5,231 bases of DNA. Origin: Acidobacteriota bacterium. GTDB lineage: Bacteria; Acidobacteriota; Terriglobia; Acidiferrales; 2-02-FULL-67-57. The translations under genes were made by a program, and so were the position numbers. Within the stretch, counting starts at the first letter, position 1; each line of letters begins with the position of its first letter. A model generated the notes under the pieces. That model was not told the origin of the DNA and ran no database searches. It was given only the letters and a program-made list of their open reading frames with translations. The DNA lies in assembly GCA_016189965.1 (NCBI GenBank), contig JACPRL010000112.1:1-5231 (forward strand), written 5' to 3'. This document shows, piece by piece, positions 1-5,231 of this stretch.

Positions 1-432
1 AACTTCGAGCTCACGGCGGGGAAAGCCCTGGCGGGAGACGACCAACGAGTGGTAGCGCGTCGCTTCGAAGCGCTGCGGCAGGCCGCGGAAGACGGTGCGG
101 GCGTCGTGGAGGATGGGGCTGGTCTTGCCGTGCATCAGCGACGGCGCGGGGACGACGCGGCCGCCGAAGGCCTGGCCGATGGCCTGGTGGCCCAGGCAGA
201 CGCCGAGGATGGGCAGGCGGCCGGCGAAGCGCCGGATGAGCTCGAGCGTGAGGCCGGCGGTGTCCGGTGTGCCCGGGCCGGGCGAGATGACGATGCGGTC
301 GGGCTGCATCCGCTCGATGTCGGCCAAGGTCACTTGGTCGTTCCGGCGCACGACGACGCGCTCGCCCAGCTCGCCCAGGTACTGCGCCAGGTTGTAGGTG
401 AAGGAGTCGTAGTTGTCGAGCAAGAAAGTCAT
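1..432 (-). CDS. trpG: Anthranilate synthase component II, glutamine amidotransferase (N-terminal part; cut by left edge)
   Basis: Class I glutamine amidotransferase subunit that hydrolyses glutamine and passes ammonia to TrpE for anthranilate synthesis; cytoplasmic. The ATG lies at 432-430 and 144 residues are visible before the window edge, about three quarters of the usual 190 or so. The start MTFLLDNYDSFTYNLAQYL is the standard TrpG/PabA opening. SPGPGTP (50-56) forms the oxyanion-loop region, GVCLGHQAIG (77-86) holds the nucleophile Cys79, and MHGKTS (100-105) and RYHSL (126-130) are also family motifs. The His-Glu of the triad lies beyond the edge. No in-frame ATG, GTG or TTG precedes this start back to the trpE stop, and no convincing Shine-Dalgarno is present, because a heptamer array fills that position. 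TrpG and PabA cannot be told apart by sequence alone; the neighbouring trpE favours TrpG, although the protein may also serve folate synthesis, as in bacteria with one shared subunit. Confidence 0.95.
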   Translation of the reverse strand, partial: MTFLLDNYDSFTYNLAQYLGELGERVVVRRNDQVTLADIERMQPDRIVISPGPGTPDTAGLTLELIRRFAGRLPILGVCLGHQAIGQAFGGRVVPAPSLMHGKTSPILHDARTVFRGLPQRFEATRYHSLVVSRQGFPRRELEV

Positions 433-433
433 G

Positions 434-465
434 CGTAACTCGTGACTGGTGACTCGTAACTCGTG
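434..465. repeat. Degenerate tandem heptamer array (about 4.5 units) abutting the trpG start
   Basis: Seen directly on the plus strand: units cgtaact (434-440), cgtgact (441-447), ggtgact (448-454), cgtaact (455-461), then cgtg (462-465). On the trpG-sense strand the units read ACGAGTT, ACGAGTC, ACCAGTC, ACGAGTT. The array ends one base before the ATG complement, so it occupies the leader where a ribosome binding site would lie. Short tandem heptamer repeats are known in intergenic DNA of several bacterial groups; a function here is not established. Confidence 0.8.
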
Positions 466-467
466 GC

Positions 468-489
468 CCCGGCGGCAGGTGCCGCCGGG
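468..489. other. Perfect 9-bp GC hairpin in the trpE-trpG gap
   Basis: cccggcggc (468-476) and gccgccggg (481-489) are perfect inverted repeats around a 4-base loop (aggt). The hairpin lies after the trpE stop and before the heptamer array of the trpG leader. In the direction of trpE transcription no T-run follows, so it does not look like an intrinsic terminator. It could instead stabilise the upstream mRNA or cause pausing. The plus-strand flank (about 494-509) is T-rich, but no plus-strand gene ends here. Confidence 0.6.
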
Positions 490-527
490 CTCGGCGTTGT
501 TGTTTGTTTCGGTGTCACCTATGCTTC

Positions 528-2021
528 CTAGATCAACCCTTCCTCCGCCAATTCTATCGCGGCCAGGAGGGCGCGGGCTTTGTTGACGGTTTCCTGGTAT
601 TCGCGGTCGGGGCGGGAGTCGGCCACGATGCCGCCGCCAGCCTGGATGTAGGCTACGCCGTTCTTGATGAGCATGGTGCGGATGGCGATGCAGGAGTCAA
701 GGTTGCCGGAGAAGTCGAGGTAGCAGATGCAGCCCGCGTAGAGGCCGCGGCGGGTCGGCTCGAGCTCTTCGATGATTTCCATAGCGCGGACTTTGGGAGC
801 GCCGGTAACCGTGCCGGCGGGAAACGCGGCCGCCAGGGCGTCGAAGCAATCGGCGCGGCGGCGGAGGCGCCCACGGAGGCTCGAGACCAAATGCATGACG
901 TGGGAGTAGCGCTCGACGGTCATCAGCTCCTCGACGCGCACTGAGCCATAGTCGCACACGCGCCCCAGGTCGTTGCGTCCCAGGTCAACCAGCATGATGT
1001 GTTCGGCGCGCTCTTTGATGGAGTGGCGCAACTGCTGCTCGAGCCGCCGGTCTTCCTCATCCGTTTGGCCGCGGGGGCGCGTGCCGGCAATGGGACGGTA
1101 GAAGACCTCGCGCCCCTGCACCTTGACCAGCATTTCAGGTGAAGAGCCAACAACAGCCAGCTCGCCCAACCGCAGAAAGTACATATAGGGCGAGGGGTTG
1201 ACCCGGCGCAGGGCACGGTAGATGGAGAAGGCGTCCGCACGCACCGGAACCTCGAAGCGCTGCGACAACACAACCTGGTAGATGTCGCCGGCGCGGATGT
1301 AGCGCTGGGCGCGGCGGACGGCGGCCAGGTAGTCGGCGCGGCGGAAGTTCGACTTGACCCGCAAGGCGCGGGCTCGTGGGCGAGTGCGCGCCGCCGGCAC
1401 GCGCAGAGGCGCGCGCAAGGCGCTTTCCAAGTTGTGCAACTCCGCTACGGCGCGGTTGTACTGCCGCCGTACGCTTTGCTTGGGGTCACGGAAGACGTTA
1501 GCGATGAGCAGAATCTGCTGCTTGAGGTGGTCGAAAACCAGCAGATGGGAGAAGAACATCAACTCGGCGTCGGGCAGGCGGAGGTCGTCGGGGGCGCGTT
1601 CGGGCAGGCGCTCGAGCAGGCGCACCACGTCGTAGCCGAAGTAGCCCACGGCGCCGGAAGAGAAAGGCGGCAGCCCGGGCCAGGTGACCGGCCGGTAGGC
1701 GCGGGTCAGCCGGCGCAACTCATCGAAGAGATTTCCGGTGCGGCGCTCGGCCGAGGCGTGCTGGCCCTCCGCCTCACTCAGCTCGGCGACGCCGTCCCGA
1801 TAGCGGAGCCGACGATAAGGGTTAACACCCATGAAGCTGTAGCGGGCGATCTTCTCTCCCCCTTCGATGCTTTCGAGCAGGAAGGAGAAGTCTCCGCGGC
1901 GGGCGAGACGGAGGTAGGCCGAGACCGGCGTTAGCAGGTCGGCCGCGAGGCGCTTGACAACGGGAACGACCGCGCCGGTGCGGGCGAGGCGGGAGAAGGT
2001 TTTGAAGTCAGGCTCAATCAT
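528..2021 (-). CDS. trpE: Anthranilate synthase component I (TrpE)
   Basis: Aminase subunit that converts chorismate plus ammonia to anthranilate and pyruvate, using ammonia from TrpG or free ammonia. It is 497 residues, close to the usual 500-520, and complete. An N-terminal TrpE domain holds the tryptophan-pocket motif LLES (48-51). The chorismate-binding fold follows, with GDIYQVVLSQRF (245-256), NPSPYMYF (275-282), PIAGTRPRG (310-318), DLGRNDLGRV (346-355), the MHLVS histidine (His377), GTVTGAPK (403-410) and QAGGGIVADS (460-469). Ala312 in PIAGT marks anthranilate synthase rather than PabB, which has Lys at this position. LLES and NPSPYM are the sites where known feedback-resistant mutations map, so inhibition by tryptophan is likely. 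The start ATG overlaps the aroDE stop (ATGA), and no Shine-Dalgarno is obvious, which suggests translational coupling. The stop is TAG at 530-528. No signs of damage were seen. Confidence 0.97.
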   Translation of the reverse strand: MIEPDFKTFSRLARTGAVVPVVKRLAADLLTPVSAYLRLARRGDFSFLLESIEGGEKIARYSFMGVNPYRRLRYRDGVAELSEAEGQHASAERRTGNLFDELRRLTRAYRPVTWPGLPPFSSGAVGYFGYDVVRLLERLPERAPDDLRLPDAELMFFSHLLVFDHLKQQILLIANVFRDPKQSVRRQYNRAVAELHNLESALRAPLRVPAARTRPRARALRVKSNFRRADYLAAVRRAQRYIRAGDIYQVVLSQRFEVPVRADAFSIYRALRRVNPSPYMYFLRLGELAVVGSSPEMLVKVQGREVFYRPIAGTRPRGQTDEEDRRLEQQLRHSIKERAEHIMLVDLGRNDLGRVCDYGSVRVEELMTVERYSHVMHLVSSLRGRLRRRADCFDALAAAFPAGTVTGAPKVRAMEIIEELEPTRRGLYAGCICYLDFSGNLDSCIAIRTMLIKNGVAYIQAGGGIVADSRPDREYQETVNKARALLAAIELAEEGLI

Positions 2022-3526
2022 TGGGCACGCGGGAGTCGCCGCAAGACAGCTCGACGCATCACCGCCAAGGGGGCGCGGAGGCCGGTCCAGATTTCAAATT
2101 GCGCGGCACCCTGCTCGACCAGCATCTGCCAGCCGGGCACGATCTGGATGCGCCGAGCACGGCCCAGCCGCAGCAACCTGGTCTCAGGCGGATTGTAAAC
2201 CAGGTCGAAGAGCACGCGGCAGTTCAACGCCTCCGCCTGCAGCGGCGAGGCGTTGACATCGGGTACCTGGCCGACCGGGGTGCAGTTGATGATGGCGTCG
2301 AATTGGCGCCGGTGCACCATCGAGCGCGAGAGCGCTTCTCCGCTGACGGCCGCGGCCAGGGCGCGAGCCGCCGCTGGCCGCCGCGCCGTGACGCTGATGA
2401 AGGCGCCTGCGGTGGCCAGCGCAAAGGCGACGGCGCGGGCGGCGCCGCCGGCGCCCACCAGCAAGACGCGGGCACCTTCGAGGCGGACGTAGCGCTCGAG
2501 CGTGCGCAGGACGCCGACGTAGTCGGTGTTGTAGCCGTAGAGAGCGCCGTCGCCGCGGACGACCACGGTGTTGACCGCGCCGATGGCTTTGGCGAGCGGG
2601 TCGATGGCGTCCAAGTAGCGCAGGATGGTCTGTTTGTGCGGCAAAGTGACGCTGAAGCCGGCGATGCCAAGCGGGCGGACGCAGGCCAGGAAATCAGGCA
2701 GGCGTTCGACGTCAAAGGGCAGGTAGACGGAGTCGAGGCCGGCGGCGTGGAAGGCTGCGTTGTGCATCGGAGGCGAGAGCGAGTGGGCAATCGGGTGGCC
2801 GATGACGCCGTAGAGGCGGGTGCGCGCCCGCAGGCGGTCGGCGCGGTACTCGTCGCGGAGTTCTTCCAAAGACGGCAGGCCGGGCACGGGGCTCGGAGCG
2901 TCCGCCAGGCGGGCATACGTCAGCGCACAGCCGGCCTGCAACGCCAGCACACGCGCGGGGAACCCGACCGTCCCCATGCCGACGGCAATCACGCGGCGCC
3001 GGTGGCGCCGGGCCAGCTCAAGGAGAGCGAGGTTGTCGCGCTGCCGCCGCGGTGTAACAGCAATTTTGACCACGTCAGCGCCGAGCCGCCGCAACCGCTG
3101 GTAGAGCCGGGGGAGGCGCGGCGGAGTGCGCCGGAAATCGTGCAGGGAAACAATGCGCCGCGCCGGCGGAAGCAAGGCCGCCCGCAGCGCCGGCGGAAAG
3201 GCTTCCAGCGTTTCGGCGTCCACGTCCACCCAGGCACAGCCGGCGTGAGCGGCGAGGCTGAGCAAGGCGAGCTGGGCCGAGGCGCTGCCGCGGAACCCGC
3301 CGCCCTGGGCGACGCGGCGGCAGGTGGCGATCAAAGTGAGGCGGGTGGGGCGGCGCGCCAGCCGCTCGAGTACGCTCACGATGTCGGCTACGCTGCCCAA
3401 AGCATCGAGGCGCAACTCGAGCAGGCGAGCGCGCCGGCCCGCGCGCACAATGGCGCGCCAGAAGGCCTGCGGGGAACGCTCGGCCACCACGAGAGCGATA
3501 CGTTGCGGAAAGGAACGCGGAGCCAC
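2018..3526 (-). CDS. aroDE: Bifunctional type I 3-dehydroquinate dehydratase / shikimate dehydrogenase fusion
   Basis: Predicted to catalyse two consecutive shikimate-pathway steps: 3-dehydroquinate to 3-dehydroshikimate, then NADPH-dependent reduction to shikimate. It has 502 residues. Residues 1 to about 230 are type I dehydroquinase: ELRLD (37-41), Arg70, SLHDF with His129, Schiff-base Lys154 in VKIAVTP, and Arg192. Two family positions differ: Gln74 replaces the usual Glu of the EGG motif, and Leu217 replaces Gln of the APGQ loop. Residues about 237-502 are a complete shikimate dehydrogenase: GVIGHPIAHSLSPPMHN (240-256), SVTLPHK with Lys298, GAVNT (316-320), NTD with Asp335, nucleotide-binding GAGGAAR (358-364), NCTPVG (414-419), and a C-terminal WQMLVEQGAAQFEIWTG stretch. 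The order matches the plant enzyme and the Chlamydia fusion. The start is GTG at 3526 with only a weak upstream GAG; the next in-frame stop upstream is at 3589-3587, so a CTG start at 3544 is possible but less likely. The stop overlaps the trpE start. Confidence 0.94.
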   Translation of the reverse strand: MAPRSFPQRIALVVAERSPQAFWRAIVRAGRRARLLELRLDALGSVADIVSVLERLARRPTRLTLIATCRRVAQGGGFRGSASAQLALLSLAAHAGCAWVDVDAETLEAFPPALRAALLPPARRIVSLHDFRRTPPRLPRLYQRLRRLGADVVKIAVTPRRQRDNLALLELARRHRRRVIAVGMGTVGFPARVLALQAGCALTYARLADAPSPVPGLPSLEELRDEYRADRLRARTRLYGVIGHPIAHSLSPPMHNAAFHAAGLDSVYLPFDVERLPDFLACVRPLGIAGFSVTLPHKQTILRYLDAIDPLAKAIGAVNTVVVRGDGALYGYNTDYVGVLRTLERYVRLEGARVLLVGAGGAARAVAFALATAGAFISVTARRPAAARALAAAVSGEALSRSMVHRRQFDAIINCTPVGQVPDVNASPLQAEALNCRVLFDLVYNPPETRLLRLGRARRIQIVPGWQMLVEQGAAQFEIWTGLRAPLAVMRRAVLRRLPRAQ

Positions 3527-3600
3527 GGTTCGACTCGATGGCAGCGAAGAAAAAGGCTCTTCTAGTGCCGTTCCAACTATTTGCGGCTAATCGTCTCCCG

Positions 3601-3619
3601 GTCTCGATGCATTCGAGAC
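3601..3619. other. Small hairpin in the interior of the inverted-repeat element
   Basis: gtctcga (3601-3607) pairs with tcgagac (3613-3619) around a 5-base loop (tgcat). It lies near the middle of the 108-base element, so the whole element can fold as one long stem-loop with an imperfect middle and a paired tip, as many MITEs can. No T-run follows on either strand. Confidence 0.5.
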
Positions 3620-3637
3620 GAAACTTTCGGGCACGAT

Positions 3638-3643
3638 AGTATA
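3638..3643 (-). promoter_or_regulatory. Candidate -10 hexamer facing aroDE, inside the inverted-repeat element
   Basis: The minus strand reads TATACT here, matching 5 of 6 positions of the sigma-70 -10 consensus, 111 bases upstream of the aroDE GTG. With 17-base spacing the -35 would be GTGCCG (3666-3661), inside the right inverted repeat and only a 3 of 6 match. The call rests mainly on the -10 and on the need for a promoter in this gap. Confidence 0.3.
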
Positions 3644-3672
3644 GGCTAAACAAGTTGGAACGGCACTAGCAC

Positions 3673-3688
3673 ACAGGCGACAGCCTGT
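3673..3688. other. Short perfect hairpin just outside the inverted-repeat element
   Basis: acaggc (3673-3678) pairs with gcctgt (3683-3688) around gaca. It starts 3 bases beyond the right inverted repeat. On the plus strand it is followed by A-rich purine sequence, not a T-run, so it is not a plus-strand terminator. No function can be assigned. Confidence 0.4.
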
Positions 3689-3768
3689 AAAGAAAAGAGG
3701 CGGCGCAAGCCCAGGGGAAGAAAACCGGAAAAAAGCGGAAAACTGCCAAGGGCAGCAAGAGTTTCAGC

Positions 3769-3798
3769 TTGACAACGGTTTGCCGGGTTTGTTAGGGT
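3769..3798 (+). promoter_or_regulatory. Probable sigma-70-type promoter of the envelope gene
   Basis: A perfect -35 TTGACA (3769-3774) is followed after 18 bases by TAGGGT (3793-3798), which matches the -10 consensus only at TA and the final T. Transcription would start near 3805 and give a leader of about 50 bases. The -35 is convincing; the -10 is weak, so its exact position is uncertain. Confidence 0.5.
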
Positions 3799-3846
3799 CG
3801 GCGGCAGCAGCGCCCACCGGCAACCGGGCGAGGCATCGCTCCGGTC

Positions 3847-3855
3847 AAGGAGGAG
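3847..3855 (+). promoter_or_regulatory. Strong Shine-Dalgarno for the envelope gene
   Basis: AAGGAGGAG lies just before the ATG at 3858, with four bases between the AGGAGG core and the ATG. It fixes this start codon and contrasts with the three minus-strand genes, none of which has a clear Shine-Dalgarno. Confidence 0.85.
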
Positions 3856-3857
3856 AC

Positions 3858-5231
3858 ATGACCAGGACGTTGGGGCTCGGCGCGCTCGCCAGCCTGTTGA
3901 TGGTCGGACTGCTTCCGCAGAAGGGAACCGCCCAAGTCTACCAGGCCCCCAGCCGGGCGACACCCAAGGAGGTCTACTGCTCGGGGTTCATCTCCTCGAG
4001 CCGCCTCCCCCGGGACCTGCTCATCATCGGGGCCGAAGACCGCGTGGGCGAGCTCATCTACACCGAGAACGAATACGTGTACCTGGGCCGCGGGCGTGAT
4101 GGGGGCGTGAACGTTGGGCAGCGGTACCTGGTGGTGCGGCGGTTCAACGACCCCAATCCCACCGAAGCCTTCGGCGCCCAGACAGAGATGATCCGGGCGC
4201 TGGGCCACCTCTACCACGACATCGGCCAGGTGGAGGTGAAGATCGTGCATGACACGACGGCGACCGCGCTGGTGACCGCCGCCTGCGATGCCCTGCAAAT
4301 GGGCGACATTCTGATCCCCTTCCAAGAACGCCCGGTGCCGGAGTATCGGCCGCTGGACGGCTTTGACCGCTTTGCGCCGCCGAGCGGGTCAACCCAGGGC
4401 ACGGTGCTGCTGGGCCACGATTTCGCCTATGCCCTGGGCCAGGGCGACGCCGCCTACGTCAACCTGGGGACGGCCCAGGGGGCCAAGGTGGGCGACTACC
4501 TGCGCTTCTACCGCTGGGGCCAAGGAACGAACTACGAAGGCTTTCGGGGGAAGGTGCGCGGGCAGTGGCGCTACTATCGCGGCGTTCCCTGGAACCACCC
4601 CATCCCCATCGACACCAAAATCCGCAAGCGCCTCCCCCGCGAAGTGCTGGGCGAAGGCGTGGTGGTGCACGTCGACCAGAACACCTCCACCGTCGTCATC
4701 ACCTTCAGCCTGCGCGAGATTCATCCCGGCGACTACGCCGAGGTGCAGAAGCCGACCCCGCCCACGGCTGAACTGACCGTGCGGCCGGCCCGCATCACAC
4801 GGGGCGAGTGGGCCACGCTGAGCTGGGTGACCACAGCCGCCAACGACGTGACCATCACCCCTGTACCCGGCTCGACCAGCCGCCGGGGTACGGAGAACGT
4901 CTGGCCGGAGCAGACCACAACCTACCGCTTGGCGGCGCGGGGACCGTTCGGGACGGCCGAAGCCACGGCTACCCTGACGGTAGTGGAGCCGCCGCCTCCG
5001 CCGGCGCCGCCGGCTCGAGCGCCGGCCGGGCCGAGCCTGGAGGAGCTGTTTGCCCGGAGTGTGCAGGACATCTTCTTCGAGTTCAACAAAGCCGACATCA
5101 CGCCCGAGGCCATGAGCGCCCTGCGGCAGGCCGCTGATTTCCTGCGCGCCCACCCGCAGGCGCGGGTGCGCATCGAGGGCCACTGCGATGAGGTCGGCTC
5201 CGACGAATACAACATGGCACTCGGAGCCCGC
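3858..5231 (+). CDS. Exported OmpA/Pal-domain envelope protein with duplicated domain and Ig-like module (C-terminus cut by right edge)
   Basis: 458 residues are visible and open to the window edge. Residues 1-25 look like a Sec signal peptide with a hydrophobic core and likely cleavage after GTA (23-25); there is no lipobox cysteine. Two similar units follow. Unit A (about 72-154) has YVYLGRGRDGGVNVGQRY, then GQVEV, TTATALVT and MGD. Unit B (about 198-294) has AAYVNLGTAQGAKVGDYL, then GEGVV, NTSTVVIT and PGD. The pattern resembles the C-terminal domain of FlgT-type proteins, but only by eye. Residues about 303-376 form an Ig-like beta domain with the EQTTTYRLAA motif. A proline-rich linker spans 377-391. 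From about 393 an OmpA C-terminal/Pal domain begins: IFFEFNKADITPEA (405-418) and IEGHCDEVGSDEYN (439-452), ending at Arg458 in the ALGxR motif. The C-terminal domain should bind peptidoglycan in the periplasm; the role of the N-terminal units is unknown. Cys41 and Cys143 could form a disulfide. Confidence 0.9.
   Translation, partial: MTRTLGLGALASLLMVGLLPQKGTAQVYQAPSRATPKEVYCSGFISSSRLPRDLLIIGAEDRVGELIYTENEYVYLGRGRDGGVNVGQRYLVVRRFNDPNPTEAFGAQTEMIRALGHLYHDIGQVEVKIVHDTTATALVTAACDALQMGDILIPFQERPVPEYRPLDGFDRFAPPSGSTQGTVLLGHDFAYALGQGDAAYVNLGTAQGAKVGDYLRFYRWGQGTNYEGFRGKVRGQWRYYRGVPWNHPIPIDTKIRKRLPREVLGEGVVVHVDQNTSTVVITFSLREIHPGDYAEVQKPTPPTAELTVRPARITRGEWATLSWVTTAANDVTITPVPGSTSRRGTENVWPEQTTTYRLAARGPFGTAEATATLTVVEPPPPPAPPARAPAGPSLEELFARSVQDIFFEFNKADITPEAMSALRQAADFLRAHPQARVRIEGHCDEVGSDEYNMALGAR

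Larger units (their letters stand above)
3562..3669. mobile_element. MITE-like element with perfect 16-base terminal inverted repeats
   Basis: ctagtgccgttccaac (3562-3577) and gttggaacggcactag (3654-3669) are exact reverse complements and enclose 76 bases with no coding capacity. Both ends read CTAG. One reading is a non-autonomous IS630/Tc1-mariner-type element of 102 bases (3565-3666) with 13-base inverted repeats, flanked by TA duplications (3563-3564 and 3667-3668) in a CTAG target, which IS630-type elements are known to prefer. The TIR and target are seen; the family assignment is inferred. The alternative is a large regulatory hairpin. The element begins 35 bases upstream of the aroDE start. 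Confidence 0.55.

Noticed and set aside
49..438. Plus-strand open frame opposite trpG
   Set aside because: The minus strand encodes unmistakable glutamine amidotransferase motifs; the plus frame is a shadow in high-GC sequence.
434..465. GAG triplets in the trpG leader resembling a TRAP binding site, as known upstream of Bacillus trpG
   Set aside because: Only three GAG and one CAG triplets are present, with 4-base spacers instead of the usual 2-3, and 9-11 triplets are normally needed. The heptamer period explains them.
433..530. Possible TrpE-TrpG frameshift fusion, since the trpG frame stays open through the gap back to trpE
   Set aside because: An open stretch of about 32 codons is common by chance at this base composition, no slippery sequence is seen at the trpE stop, and TrpG has a normal N-terminus at its ATG.
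2021..3565. A 514-codon open frame on the plus strand, antisense to nearly all of aroDE
   Set aside because: It mirrors the real gene in G+C-rich DNA, shows no recognisable motif and is low in hydrophobic segments, while the minus frame has full AroD and AroE motifs.
3721..3756. Minus-strand terminator-like signal: CTGCC/GGCAG stem (3743-3755) followed by T-rich sequence
   Set aside because: The stem is only 5 bp with a 3-base loop, the T-tract is interrupted, and no minus-strand gene ends here that would need it.
3858..3980. Reading the envelope protein as a Pal lipoprotein anchored through Cys41
   Set aside because: Cys41 lies well past the hydrophobic segment in EVYCSG, which lacks a lipobox; cleavage after Ala25 fits better.
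3792..5183. Long minus-strand open frames (3792-4325 and 4389-5183) opposite the envelope gene
   Set aside because: They show no family motifs; the plus frame has a strong Shine-Dalgarno, a signal peptide and OmpA/Pal motifs, so these are shadows.

Overview
The window is G+C-rich bacterial DNA with two divergent transcription units. The minus strand carries an aromatic amino-acid block, transcribed from right to left: a fused 3-dehydroquinate dehydratase/shikimate dehydrogenase (aroDE, 3526 to 2018), anthranilate synthase component I (trpE, 2021 to 528), and the N-terminal 144 residues of the glutamine amidotransferase component II (trpG, 432 to the left edge). The plus strand carries one gene, cut by the right edge (3858 onward). 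It encodes an exported envelope protein with a tandemly duplicated domain, an Ig-like domain, a proline-rich linker and the start of an OmpA/Pal peptidoglycan-binding domain.

The organism is most likely an Acidobacteriota member or a similar high-GC Gram-negative. This is inferred from the OmpA/Pal protein, which implies an outer membrane, from the Ig-like TTTY-type domain joined to OmpA, and from the base composition. No rRNA or other phylogenetic marker is present, so the assignment is tentative.

Metabolic logic: AroDE converts 3-dehydroquinate to 3-dehydroshikimate and then to shikimate. After the remaining steps to chorismate, which are encoded elsewhere, TrpE and TrpG convert chorismate plus glutamine to anthranilate, the first committed step to tryptophan. 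aroDE and trpE overlap by 4 bases (ATGA), so they are probably translationally coupled. trpE and trpG are separated by 95 bases holding a perfect 9-bp GC hairpin and an array of about 4.5 heptamers that runs up to the trpG start codon where a Shine-Dalgarno sequence would be expected.

The 331-base divergent intergenic region (3527-3857) holds a 108-base element bounded by perfect 16-base inverted repeats and resembling a MITE, with a good -10-like hexamer facing aroDE inside it. It also holds a small hairpin, a purine-rich A-rich stretch (about 3689-3760), and the probable promoter and strong ribosome binding site of the envelope gene.

No defence system, CRISPR array, tRNA or rRNA was seen. 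The core genes are ordinary biosynthesis and envelope genes. The points most worth a second look are the inverted-repeat element, the two active-site substitutions in the dehydroquinase half of AroDE, the heptamer array at the trpG start, and the domain architecture of the envelope protein.
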